Source: Clostridium thermobutyricum DSM 4928 (lineage in GTDB: Bacteria; Bacillota; Clostridia; Clostridiales; Clostridiaceae). Taken from it: a DNA stretch of 36,899 bases. This document shows positions 1 through 7,338 of the stretch, one piece after another (the first letter of the stretch is position 1; each line of letters starts with the position of its first letter). Under the pieces are notes generated by a model. The model did not search any database, had not been told where the DNA came from, and saw only the letters and a list, made by a program, of their open reading frames with translations. Position numbers and translations under genes: made by a program. The stretch spans positions 1 to 36,899 of the forward strand of contig NZ_LTAY01000035.1 of NCBI RefSeq assembly GCF_002050515.1, read 5' to 3'.

Positions 1-36
1 TCACTATACTTAATCTATATTGTAAAATTACTTTAT

Positions 37-76
37 AAAAAAATAACTGCTAAAATCTATTTGAAATTTTAGCAGT
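37..76 (-). terminator. Intrinsic terminator downstream of the small membrane protein gene
   Basis: Perfect 11-bp inverted repeat (ACTGCTAAAAT at 46-56, ATTTTAGCAGT at 66-76) with a 9-nt loop. On the minus strand the stem is followed by a T-rich run (complement of 37-45). It lies just past the stop codon at 87, so it should end transcription of the 87-464 gene. Confidence 0.8.
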
Positions 77-86
77 CATTTTTATT

Positions 87-464
87 TTATTTGTTTCTTA
101 ATATAAAGTTTACTTCAAAATTAACAGGTTCATTAAATGGACATTCAAATTTTATAGTCCATTCTCCTTTATCTCCCTTGAAACTTTTTATAATTTCTTT
201 GTTTGTCTTAGTATCTATTACTTTTTCGTTTCCATTTGGGTCTAGTATTATTATTTTTATATCTTTTCTTTTATTAAAATCAGTTTTTATTCTTATTTCT
301 AAATCTTTATAATTATTTTTAACTTCATATACTATTTCTTTTTTACTATTTATTACGCCACCTCTAGTATCATTTACAGTTCTATTTTTATATGAAATAA
401 CTAATACTACTCCTATAATTATAAGTATAGATATTGTTATCCATAATTTAATTTTTCCTCTCAT
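87..464 (-). CDS. Small membrane-anchored protein of unknown function
   Basis: 125 residues. Residues 6-24 form one hydrophobic segment after a short basic start (MRGKIK), so the protein is probably anchored in the membrane with about 100 residues outside. The exposed part is rich in Lys, Asn and Asp with alternating beta-like stretches, and contains an LDPNGNE turn and a GEWTIKF motif. This pattern is seen in small extracytoplasmic beta-sandwich domains, but I do not recognise a family. A GGGAG ribosome binding site precedes the ATG. The start overlaps the end of the truncated ABC ATPase by 17 bp, so the two were probably translated together, and it may once have been an accessory subunit of that exporter. 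No permease gene is present beside it. Confidence 0.6.
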   Translation of the reverse strand: MRGKIKLWITISILIIIGVVLVISYKNRTVNDTRGGVINSKKEIVYEVKNNYKDLEIRIKTDFNKRKDIKIIILDPNGNEKVIDTKTNKEIIKSFKGDKGEWTIKFECPFNEPVNFEVNFILRNK

Positions 465-1071
465 CTATAATTCTCCCATCCTTCATTACTATTTCCCTAT
501 TACACTCTTTTGCTATATTTTTATCATGAGTAACTATTATTACTGTAGCACCATCTTTATTTAAGTCTTTAAGAATTTTCATAATAGATTTTCCATTTTC
601 ACTATCTAATGCTCCAGTTGGTTCATCTGCTAATATTATTTTTGGTCTATTAGCTAAAGCTCGTGCAATTGCTACTCTTTGACATTGTCCTCCTGATAAT
701 TCTGTAGGCATCTTTTTTCTTTTATCTTTTATACTAAGTTTTTCTAATAATTCTTCTACTCTTTCTTTTCTTTTACTTTTCTCTACTTTTCCATATAAAA
801 GTGGTAATTCAATATTTTTTTCAACTGAAATTCCATCTATAAGAGCAAAATGCTGTATTATAAAACCAAAATCCTTATTTCTTTTTTTAGCCATATCTTT
901 ATCTGAAAGTTTAGATACATCTTGTCCATTAATTATATAAGTTCCTTCTGTGCTCTTATCTATAAGTCCTAATATATTTAATAATGTTGATTTACCAGAC
1001 CCTGAAGCTCCTGTTATAGAAACTAACTCTCCTTCTTTTATTTCTAATGATATATTTTTTAACGCTGTAAT
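448..1071 (-). pseudogene. ABC transporter ATPase, MacB/LolD-type, 5'-truncated
   Basis: The open frame runs from a TAA at 1072-1074 to the stop at 448 and encodes most of an ABC ATPase of the antimicrobial-peptide/lipoprotein exporter type. Visible motifs are Walker A (GASGSGKST), the Q-loop (FIIQH), the signature LSGGQCQRVAIARAL, Walker B with ILADEPTGALD, and the switch histidine in VTHD. The frame begins abruptly at ITALKNISLEI, which in intact relatives lies about 20 residues in. The first beta strand and the adenine-stacking aromatic residue are missing, with no ATG and no ribosome binding site there. The first ATG in frame (892-894, MAKKRN) lies beyond Walker A and would give an inactive 148-residue product. 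No permease gene is adjacent. It is most likely a remnant left by a deletion; use of an ATT start at 1069-1071 is possible but unlikely. Confidence 0.8.
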
Positions 1072-1083
1072 TTATTTAATTAA

Positions 1084-1123
1084 TTTATAAAAAAGTTAGC
1101 TAAATTAAATTTAGCTAACTTTT
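1084..1123 (-). terminator. Intrinsic terminator of the 1128-1706 gene
   Basis: Perfect 14-bp inverted repeat (1091-1104 and 1110-1123, core AGTTAGCTAAA) with a 5-nt loop, immediately after the TAG stop at 1128-1130. The minus-strand 3' side is T/A-rich. It separates this gene from the truncated ABC ATPase, which therefore has no visible promoter. Confidence 0.75.
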
Positions 1124-1127
1124 AATA

Positions 1128-1706
1128 CTATCTTCTTTTTATAGTTTGTAAAACATAATTTTTGAATTCATCAAAAGTAAAATCTTCTATAGAAGCACCT
1201 TTATTTATTTTTCCTGTTTGGAAATTATATTCTGCAGAACCATAATTAAATGAAGCACTTAAAACTAATAAAGATAATTCATTTAATCTATAATTTACCT
1301 TACTTATAATCACTTCTTTTAAGAATAAAATGAAGCTTTCTAAATTACCTATTTTATTATCTTTTAATAATACAAGTGTTGATTTAAAGAAATTAAATCC
1401 TCCTAAAAGTGGAATCATCTCTCCATTATGCATATAAAATACCTTATCTGTCTTTAAGAAATATTTTAACCCTTTAAATTCCATACTTTTAAATTCATTA
1501 TTTACTTCTAAGCCATCTTCTTTAAATCTATTTACTTCACTTAAAAGATTATTCCATTTTCCTTCTTCACTATTATCTATTTCTTTTATTTTTTCTTCAT
1601 ATGCTTTTACTGCTTCTTCGAAATTTTTAAATTCTTTAATCATTTCTCCAGTAACTTCTAATTTAAATGTTTTATTTTCATATATTAAAGCAATTTTACT
1701 ATTCAT
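1128..1706 (-). CDS. Hypothetical protein, probably cytoplasmic
   Basis: 192 residues; not recognised. There is no signal peptide or clear membrane helix. The N-terminal third (residues about 15-65) is strongly charged and helical in character (EFKNFEEAVKAYEEKIKEID). The middle is more hydrophobic (GGFNFFKSTLVLL, then SFILFLKEVIISKV). The C-terminus is basic (QTIKRR). It is a free-standing gene with its own consensus-like promoter (1738-1766), a GGAGA ribosome binding site and its own terminator, so it is probably a real expressed gene. I cannot propose a function. Confidence 0.7.
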   Translation of the reverse strand: MNSKIALIYENKTFKLEVTGEMIKEFKNFEEAVKAYEEKIKEIDNSEEGKWNNLLSEVNRFKEDGLEVNNEFKSMEFKGLKYFLKTDKVFYMHNGEMIPLLGGFNFFKSTLVLLKDNKIGNLESFILFLKEVIISKVNYRLNELSLLVLSASFNYGSAEYNFQTGKINKGASIEDFTFDEFKNYVLQTIKRR

Positions 1707-1737
1707 AATTATCTCCGTCCTTTAATTAATAATAATT

Positions 1738-1766
1738 ATTATATAATAAAAAAACTTTTAAATCAA
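1738..1766 (-). promoter_or_regulatory. Sigma-A promoter for the 1128-1706 gene
   Basis: On the minus strand: -35 TTGATT (1761-1766), 17-nt spacer, -10 TATAAT (1738-1743), 31 bases upstream of the ATG at 1706. Both hexamers are near consensus with ideal spacing. Confidence 0.75.
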
Positions 1767-1786
1767 TATATCAAAAATATTCTTTA

Positions 1787-2746
1787 TTAATCTGTTATAT
1801 ATTTATCTAAAAATGCTCTTACGCTTTGCCAATATAACTCTGAATCTGTTGTTCCTGCTTCAGCATGTCCTGCACCTTTTATTGTTACCATAGCTTTTTC
1901 ACAAGGAGCTGCATCATATAATTCTTGCATCATTTCATAAGGAACAAATTTATCTTCATCTCCATGTATAAATAACATTGGTGTTTTTGATTTTTTTATT
2001 TGTTCTATAGCAGATGCCTCTTTTATACGATACCCTGCACGAAGCTTACTTATTCTATCTGCTCCATACATTATTGGGAAACTTGGCATCTTATATAATG
2101 ATTTTAATTGATATTTAAACTCTTCCCAAGCTGAAGTATACCCACAGTCTTCAACTATTGCTTTAACATTTTCTTTTAGCTCTTCACCTGATGCCATCAT
2201 AACAGTTCCAGCACCCATAGAAACTCCATGTAATACTATTTGAGAATCTTTATCTATTTGAGTTACATAGTCTATCCATGCTAATATATCTAATCTATCT
2301 GGCCATCCCATTCCAATATAGCTTCCTTCACTTTTACCATGAGATCTTAAATCTATCATTAAAACATTATATCCCATCTCATAATAATATCTTGCTATTC
2401 TTGACATATAAATAGCACTACTCATATATCCATGAACCACAATAGCCCATTTATGACTTTCTTCTTCTCTCATTATTTTATAACTATGAAGCTTTAAATT
2501 ATCATCTGATAGTATATAAACACTCTTTTTATCTTCCTTAGATTTAAACCATTCTAAATCTTCTTTTAATAAAAGTCCACTTGTTTCATCTATACTTAAT
2601 CCTTCTTCTTGTGGACCAAATACTTTATCTTTATTTGTTTTTGTACTAAGAGCTAATTTAAAAAAATAATTACTTCCTGCAACTATAGCTGCTCCTCCTA
2701 AAATTGCTCCTGCTCCAACTAATTTTGCTATATTCTTTTTTTTCAT
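1787..2746 (-). CDS. Membrane-anchored alpha/beta hydrolase
   Basis: 319 residues from the ATG at 2746, chosen because an AAAGGAGTG ribosome binding site sits just upstream; the frame stays open for 24 more codons but that stretch would overlap the upstream gene. Residues 5-30 are a glycine/alanine-rich hydrophobic segment, giving an N-terminal membrane anchor. The hydrolase core shows an oxyanion-hole HGYMSS at 105, the nucleophile elbow GVSMG with Ser176, an acid in HGDEDKFVP (probably Asp265) and His294 in GAGHAE. This is a complete catalytic triad of the BEM46/YfhR-like peptidase/esterase group. The substrate cannot be told from sequence. It lies 37 bp behind the lytic transglycosylase and is probably its cotranscribed partner, suggesting work at the cell envelope. 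Confidence 0.85.
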   Translation of the reverse strand: MKKKNIAKLVGAGAILGGAAIVAGSNYFFKLALSTKTNKDKVFGPQEEGLSIDETSGLLLKEDLEWFKSKEDKKSVYILSDDNLKLHSYKIMREEESHKWAIVVHGYMSSAIYMSRIARYYYEMGYNVLMIDLRSHGKSEGSYIGMGWPDRLDILAWIDYVTQIDKDSQIVLHGVSMGAGTVMMASGEELKENVKAIVEDCGYTSAWEEFKYQLKSLYKMPSFPIMYGADRISKLRAGYRIKEASAIEQIKKSKTPMLFIHGDEDKFVPYEMMQELYDAAPCEKAMVTIKGAGHAEAGTTDSELYWQSVRAFLDKYITD

Positions 2747-2783
2747 ATTTAACACTCCTTTCTTCTCTTCATTAACCAGAAAT

Positions 2784-3356
2784 TTAATTTCCATAAAGTC
2801 TTTTATACATATCCTCATTTTTAATTACTTTATTTACATATTCTCTTGTTTCAGAAAAAGGAATATAATTTAAATGTATTCCATCTTTTGAATATTCGCT
2901 ATTATTTAGCCAACTTTGTACATTTCCTGCACCTGCATTATATGCTGCAATTACTAACTTAGGATCATTATTAAACTCATTTACTAATTTTGATAAATAA
3001 TATGTACCAAACTCTATATTAATTTGAGGGTCATATAGCATATCTGGCTGAAAATTTTGAATTCCTAATTTTTCTGCTATATCTTGTCCTGTTTGATTAG
3101 TTATTTGCATTAATCCTTTAGCTCCTACATTTGATAAAGCATTTGGATTTAAATTACTTTCAGTTTTTATTATTCCTCTTACAAACATTGGATCTAAATT
3201 ATATTTTTCACTATATTCAACCACATATGAATTATATTTTTCTGGATAAGTCATATAAAGATATTTTATATATAATTTTTCTCCAACTTTTTTTAATAAT
3301 ATTACTGCTATAATTATTAATACTACAATCACTATAAGCCTTTTTAATTTTTTCAT
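2784..3356 (-). CDS. Membrane-anchored lytic transglycosylase, SLT domain
   Basis: 190 residues. Residues 8-22 are a single N-terminal membrane helix, and the rest should face the wall. The SLT (Slt70-like) lysozyme fold is clear: catalytic Glu66 in KTESNLNPNALS, then GAKGLMQI, a second motif near residue 118 (FGTYYLSKL), and AYNAGAGNV. Enzymes of this family cleave the MurNAc-GlcNAc bond of peptidoglycan with formation of 1,6-anhydroMurNAc. The size matches single-domain membrane-tethered clostridial and bacillal forms (YjbJ/CwlQ-like). Its ATG overlaps the NUDIX stop codon (ATGA), so translation is probably coupled. Confidence 0.9.
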   Translation of the reverse strand: MKKLKRLIVIVVLIIIAVILLKKVGEKLYIKYLYMTYPEKYNSYVVEYSEKYNLDPMFVRGIIKTESNLNPNALSNVGAKGLMQITNQTGQDIAEKLGIQNFQPDMLYDPQINIEFGTYYLSKLVNEFNNDPKLVIAAYNAGAGNVQSWLNNSEYSKDGIHLNYIPFSETREYVNKVIKNEDMYKRLYGN

Positions 3357-3811
3357 CTATTTTCTAACTCCATATAGTCTTTTATAAATCTTTTATGACT
3401 AACGACCATATACTCAGGTAATTCATTCAGACTAAAAAACTTTAGTTCACTTCCTTCAATGTTATCAACTTGTAAAGTTCCCTTATACTTTTTAGTATAA
3501 TAAACAGCATTAACAAGATAAAATTTATGATTATTTGGTAAATGCATATATAATTCTTTACCAGAATAAACATTCATAAGTTTTAACTCCTTAACTTCTA
3601 ATCCCGTTTCCTCAAAAACCTCTCTTGCTCCAGTCTCTTCCATAGATTCTCCCATTTCCATAAGTCCTCCTGGAAGCCCCCAATTCTTTTTAGGATAAGT
3701 TCTTCTTTGAAGTAATATTTTATTTTCTTCATTAAAAATAAGAACTGATACTCCATTTAATATAATAGGATTATCTTTTACATATCCTCTTATATACTCT
3801 ACATAATTCAT
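3353..3811 (-). CDS. NUDIX hydrolase
   Basis: 152 residues. The NUDIX box is complete: Gly49, Glu55, then Arg63-Glu64, Glu67-Glu68, Gly70 and Leu71, in the GX5EX7REUXEEXGU spacing. These residues bind Mg2+ and cleave a nucleoside diphosphate linked to another group. The N-terminal strand (VSVLIFNEENKILLQRR) is typical of small MutT/ADP-ribose pyrophosphatase-like members; the substrate is not predictable. A strong GGGGGTGAG ribosome binding site precedes the ATG. It is the first gene of a three-gene minus-strand unit (NUDIX, transglycosylase, hydrolase). Confidence 0.9.
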   Translation of the reverse strand: MNYVEYIRGYVKDNPIILNGVSVLIFNEENKILLQRRTYPKKNWGLPGGLMEMGESMEETGAREVFEETGLEVKELKLMNVYSGKELYMHLPNNHKFYLVNAVYYTKKYKGTLQVDNIEGSELKFFSLNELPEYMVVSHKRFIKDYMELENR

Positions 3812-3898
3812 ATCTCACCCCCATATTTTTATCTATATTATAATTATATTGAACTTTTCTATTTAATGCTATCATATTTTAGTAAATTTTTATTATAT

Positions 3899-3936
3899 AA
3901 AAAAATAAAGCTATAAAATATCAATTTTATAGCTTT
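3899..3936 (-). terminator. Intrinsic terminator of prs
   Basis: Perfect 13-bp inverted repeat (AAAGCTATAAAAT at 3907-3919, ATTTTATAGCTTT at 3924-3936), 4-nt loop, followed on the minus strand by a T-rich run (complement of 3899-3906). It sits 22 bases past the prs stop codon. Confidence 0.85.
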
Positions 3937-3958
3937 ACTTATATTTAAATAATACCTA

Positions 3959-5065
3959 TTAGTGTTCGTATTTATCTACATTTCTTATTAAACTTTGAAT
4001 TATTTCTGTTGCATCCATAAATTTAGCAATGGATTTTCCTTCGTTTAATCTTTTTATTATTCTAGCTAAGAATTCTGACATGTCTACTGCTCTAAACCAT
4101 TCAGCTTCTCTTAAATTTTGAGGAACATAAGTTAAGTTTGTACAATAAACTCTCTTAATTGTTCCTTCTTTATAATATTTATTAAACTTATCTAAACCTT
4201 CATTAAATAATCCAAAAGTTGTTGCAACATATACATTTCTTACTTTTCTTGCTTTTAGCTCTTTAGCTATATCAAGAACTGATTCTCCAGATGCTATCAT
4301 ATCATCAACTATTAAAACATCTTTTCCTTCTACATCTCTACCCATGTATTCATGTTCTACAATAGGATTTTTTCCATTTACAACTACAGTATGGTCTCTT
4401 CTCTTATAGAAAAGCCCTACGTCTACTCCTAATACACTTGAATAGTAAATAGCTCTATCCATGGCTCCAGTATCTGGACTTATAACAAGTAATTTTTCTT
4501 TATCAAGTTCTAAATCTTTTTCTATAGTTAAAAGATTTTTTACTATGTCATATGTTGGATATATATTTTCAAATGAAAGTAGTGGAACTGCATTTTGAAC
4601 ATTAGGATCATGTACGTCAAATGTTAAAATTTCATCTACTCCTAAACTTTCTAATTCTTGTAGTGCTAAAGCACAGTCAAGTGATTCTCTTCCTTTACGT
4701 CTATGTTGTCTTGATTCATATAAAAGAGGCATAATCACAGTTATTCTAGCTGCTTTACCTTTTATAGCTGAAATTGTTCTTTTTATATCTTGAAAATGTT
4801 CATCTGGTCCTTTATGATTTTCAAAACCAAACATTTTATATGTGCAACTATAATTTCCAATATCACATAATATATATATATCTTTTCCTCTTACAGTTTC
4901 AGAAATTTTTACTTTTCCTTCTCCATTAGAAAATCTAATTTGATTAGTTTCTACTAGAAATGATTCCTTTCTATTCTTTTTTTCTTGAATAAATTTATCA
5001 ACAGCATTACCAAGTTCAGTACAACTATCTAATGCTATTAATCCAAGATCATGAGTTAGTTCCAT
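3959..5065 (-). CDS. prs: Ribose-phosphate pyrophosphokinase (PRPP synthetase), long divergent form
   Basis: 368 residues from the ATG at 5065. The frame opens at an ATG at 5089, but the ribosome binding site AAAGGAGAAG lies between the two and only fits the inner one. The product makes PRPP from ribose 5-phosphate and ATP for purine, pyrimidine, His, Trp and NAD synthesis. Family blocks are recognisable but altered: RFSNGEGKVKI in place of RFSDGE, TFDVHDPNVQN for the TVDLHxxQ block, SPDTGAMDRA for SPDxGGVxRA, the flexible-loop YKRRD, and a PRPP loop VDDMIASGES in place of VDDMIDTGGT. It is about 50 residues longer than the usual 315-residue enzyme, with the extra length mainly at both ends. 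A genome like this may carry a second, standard prs elsewhere. Confidence 0.85.
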   Translation of the reverse strand: MELTHDLGLIALDSCTELGNAVDKFIQEKKNRKESFLVETNQIRFSNGEGKVKISETVRGKDIYILCDIGNYSCTYKMFGFENHKGPDEHFQDIKRTISAIKGKAARITVIMPLLYESRQHRRKGRESLDCALALQELESLGVDEILTFDVHDPNVQNAVPLLSFENIYPTYDIVKNLLTIEKDLELDKEKLLVISPDTGAMDRAIYYSSVLGVDVGLFYKRRDHTVVVNGKNPIVEHEYMGRDVEGKDVLIVDDMIASGESVLDIAKELKARKVRNVYVATTFGLFNEGLDKFNKYYKEGTIKRVYCTNLTYVPQNLREAEWFRAVDMSEFLARIIKRLNEGKSIAKFMDATEIIQSLIRNVDKYEH

Positions 5066-5114
5066 AATTAATCTTCTCCTTTTAGGCATTACAAATTTAT
5101 TGCTTTTCTGCTTC

Positions 5115-5182
5115 TAGTATATATTAAAAAAAGAGAGTTAGAAATAGTTTTCCGACAAAATTTTTTCTTTTAATATATACTA
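5115..5182 (-). repeat. Perfect 15-bp inverted repeat in the prs upstream region
   Basis: TAGTATATATTAAAA at 5115-5129 is the exact reverse complement of 5168-5182; 38 bases separate the arms. It lies 50-117 bases upstream of the prs ATG. The outer arm abuts a candidate minus-strand promoter (-35 TTGATA 5205-5210, 17-nt spacer, -10 AATAAT 5182-5187). It could be a pair of operator half-sites or a leader stem, depending on the real start of transcription. Confidence 0.55.
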
Positions 5183-5268
5183 TTATTTTTTACAACACTA
5201 TTTATATCAAATATAGTATACACTATTTTCTTTTTATATTAAATATTTAATTAACATAAATTTTTTAG

Positions 5269-5297
5269 TTTACATATAGATTCTTTTTTATTATATT
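5269..5297 (+). promoter_or_regulatory. Candidate sigma-A promoter for mscL
   Basis: -35 TTTACA (5269-5274), 17-nt spacer, -10 TATATT (5292-5297), 45 bases ahead of the mscL ATG. A TATAAT overlaps at 5297-5302, but its spacing to this -35 would be too long. Confidence 0.55.
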
Positions 5298-5342
5298 ATA
5301 ATAAGCATAAATTAATACTAATAAAAAAAAGGAGATAAACAA

Positions 5343-5750
5343 ATGAAAAAATTTATTGAAGAATTTAAAGCTTTTGCTTTAAAAGGAAACATTATAGATT
5401 TAGCCGTAGCAGTTGTTGTTGGTGGCGCTTTTAATACTATTGTTAAATCTCTTGTTAATGATATTATAATGCCTATAATAGGAGTACTTACTGGTGGAAT
5501 AAACTTCTCACAATTTCATATAGTACTTGTACATGCAGTTGGGAAAAAACCAGCAGTTACTCTTAATATTGGAATGTTTATACAAAATGTAATAAACTTC
5601 TTAATAATAGCTTTATCTATATTCGTAGTTATAAAATTATTCTCTAAACTTCAAAGAAAAAAAGAAAAAGAAGAAGAGGAAGTTGAAGAAAAAATAGAAG
5701 AAAATACTGAACTTCTTAGAGAAATTAGAGATTTATTGAAAGATAAATAA
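5343..5750 (+). CDS. mscL: Large-conductance mechanosensitive channel MscL
   Basis: 135 residues, the usual length. The amphipathic N-terminus (MKKFIEEFKAFALKGN) leads into the first pore-lining helix (IIDLAVAVVVGGAFNTIVKSLVNDIIMPIIG), the most conserved part of the family. A short external loop follows, then a second helix (residues about 76-102) and a highly charged Glu/Lys-rich cytoplasmic helix that forms the C-terminal bundle. The homopentamer opens under membrane tension to release solutes on osmotic downshock. A GGAGAT ribosome binding site precedes the ATG. It is a monocistronic gene, divergent from prs and convergent with arginase. Confidence 0.97.
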   Translation: MKKFIEEFKAFALKGNIIDLAVAVVVGGAFNTIVKSLVNDIIMPIIGVLTGGINFSQFHIVLVHAVGKKPAVTLNIGMFIQNVINFLIIALSIFVVIKLFSKLQRKKEKEEEEVEEKIEENTELLREIRDLLKDK

Positions 5751-5751
5751 T

Positions 5752-5784
5752 AAAAAAACCTTACTTTAAGTGTAAGGTTTTTTT
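5752..5784. terminator. Bidirectional terminator between mscL and arginase
   Basis: Inverted repeat with AAAAAAACCTTAC at 5752-5764 and GTAAGGTTTTTTT at 5772-5784, 7-nt loop. There is a T-run on the 3' side in both directions. It lies just past the mscL stop and 14 bases past the arginase stop, so it serves both convergent genes. Confidence 0.9.
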
Positions 5785-5798
5785 ATTAATTATTTATA

Positions 5799-6710
5799 TT
5801 AATGTAACTTTGCAATTGACTTAGCTATAGTATCTGTTAATTCTAAGCAGTGAGCTAATGTAATTCCTTTTTCTAATCTTGGATTAAATTCAACTAAATC
5901 CATACTTTTAACTAGTCCACTTCCTATGATTTCTTTTATTACATATTGAGCTTCTTCCATGTTAAATCCACCTGGAACTCTTGTACCAGTTCCTTCTATA
6001 AATTCTGGATCAATTCCATCTATATCATAACTTAAATGAATATTTTTTATTCCTTTTGCTTTTATTTTTTCTAAAACTTCTTTAACTGTCTTTTGCACAC
6101 CAATTTCTCTAACTTTTTTCATATCATATACATCTATATTGTTGTCAGCTATTATTTTTACTTCACCTTCATCAATATCTCTTGCAGCTATTATGTGTAC
6201 ATTTTCTGGTCTAACTTTAATTCCATCAAAGTAAACATGACTTAATTTATCATCAATTCCAATTCCACCAGCTATAGGCATTCCATGTACATTACCACTT
6301 GGTGATGTTTGTATAGTATTTATATCTGCATGAGCATCAAACCATATTAATGCAAAATCATCTAAATCTCCACAAGCTTTGCTTGCTCCAGCAACACTTC
6401 CTAATCCTAAAGAATGGTCTCCTCCTATAGTTAATGGAAAACTTCCTTCTGAAATTGAAGAGTCAACTTTTTTAGCTAATTTTTCTGATGCATCTAAAAC
6501 ATATGATAAGAATTTAGCATGTTCATCATCTTTATATTTTTCATTTTGACTAGCATAGACCATATCAATGTCTCCTAAATCAACAACTTCATTACCTGGT
6601 TTATGTAATAGACCTATTGTACCACTTTCTCTCATAACAGTTGGTCCTTGATCTACTCCTGGATTATCACATCCATAAAATATTGGCATTCCGATTACGT
6701 TAATTTTCAT
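5799..6710 (-). CDS. rocF: Arginase
   Basis: 303 residues from the ATG at 6710. An ATG three codons upstream touches the AGGAG ribosome binding site, so the inner ATG is better placed. Binuclear manganese ligands of the ureohydrolase fold are all present: GGDHS (His99), DAHADIN (125-131), and DIDGIDP (Asp229, Asp231, Asp234). The substrate-binding SGNVHGMP block (138-145) is the arginase form rather than the agmatinase one. The reaction hydrolyses arginine to ornithine and urea. The later loop reads TGTRVPGG where most arginases have TGTPxxGG, so formimidoylglutamase or guanidinopropionase-type activity is a less likely alternative. No ornithine aminotransferase or arginine transporter gene is adjacent. 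Confidence 0.88.
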   Translation of the reverse strand: MKINVIGMPIFYGCDNPGVDQGPTVMRESGTIGLLHKPGNEVVDLGDIDMVYASQNEKYKDDEHAKFLSYVLDASEKLAKKVDSSISEGSFPLTIGGDHSLGLGSVAGASKACGDLDDFALIWFDAHADINTIQTSPSGNVHGMPIAGGIGIDDKLSHVYFDGIKVRPENVHIIAARDIDEGEVKIIADNNIDVYDMKKVREIGVQKTVKEVLEKIKAKGIKNIHLSYDIDGIDPEFIEGTGTRVPGGFNMEEAQYVIKEIIGSGLVKSMDLVEFNPRLEKGITLAHCLELTDTIAKSIAKLH

Positions 6711-7338
6711 AATATCCATCTCCTAATCTATTTTTTTAGATAGCATATATAAAAATTCATCTATAAAATAGGTAAATTTTTATATATATTAGATTTTAAG
6801 TTAAACACCTAATAAAACTTCTAAAGCTAATATAGACTCTTTTTATTTCATAATCAAAATTAAAAATTTTAAAAAATCCTAATTTAACCAATATTTATTT
6901 ATCATAATAAATACTTCAAAATACTTTCAATTATCAATATTCTTTTTATTTAATTATGTTCTAAGCATTTTATCATCAATATATACTTAAATTTAATATT
7001 TTATAAATTAAAATAAGTGAATTTAAAAAATATTTTATACAGTAATTATAAATTTTTATTCAATTTCATTTTTTATATTAAGTTTTTTCTCAGTATTTTT
7101 GTATATTTAATTGAAATTATGTATCAATATTAATCTAAGACTTATTTATCTAATTTTTTTAAATTTAATATTAGTGTATTTTTGTTAACTTTATAAACTT
7201 TTTAGAAACATTATTTTCTGTTTTTTTATTTATCTGTTATCCATTTTTTTCTTTTAATAGATTTATTTTTCATTTAAATTGACTTATTAACAATAAAATA
7301 TTATTATCTCTATATATTTAAACAAAGGATGGATAATT
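6711..7338. other. 628-bp extremely AT-rich intergenic region
   Basis: No credible coding frame on either strand; the sequence is almost wholly A and T with frequent stops. It must hold the divergent promoters of arginase (minus) and the methyltransferase gene (plus). The one clear structure I see is the inverted repeat at 6745-6787 near the arginase start. Apart from that I see no GC-rich stem, no tRNA-like segment and no tandem repeat. Confidence 0.6.
6745..6787 (-). repeat. Perfect 13-bp inverted repeat in the arginase leader
   Basis: ATATATAAAAATT at 6745-6757 pairs exactly with AATTTTTATATAT at 6775-6787 across a 17-nt spacer. The inner edge is 34 bases upstream of the arginase ATG. Arms are all A/T, so it would be a weak RNA stem, but it could serve as a DNA operator. 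Confidence 0.4.

Noticed and set aside
2747..2818. 24-codon N-terminal extension of the alpha/beta hydrolase
   Set aside because: It would overlap the transglycosylase gene, and AAAGGAGTG directly precedes the inner ATG followed by a normal membrane anchor.
5066..5089. Longer PRPP synthetase starting MPKRRR
   Set aside because: Those codons contain the ribosome binding site AAAGGAGAAG for the inner ATG, and no site precedes the outer one.
5140..5165. Possible PurR box (CCGACA) upstream of prs
   Set aside because: Only a partial match to the Bacillus CCGAACAAT-type half-site and no properly spaced second half-site.
6711..7338. Possible small genes or RNA in the arginase-methyltransferase gap
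   Set aside because: Frames are short and broken by stops, and no GC-rich structured segment is visible; composition is uniform AT.
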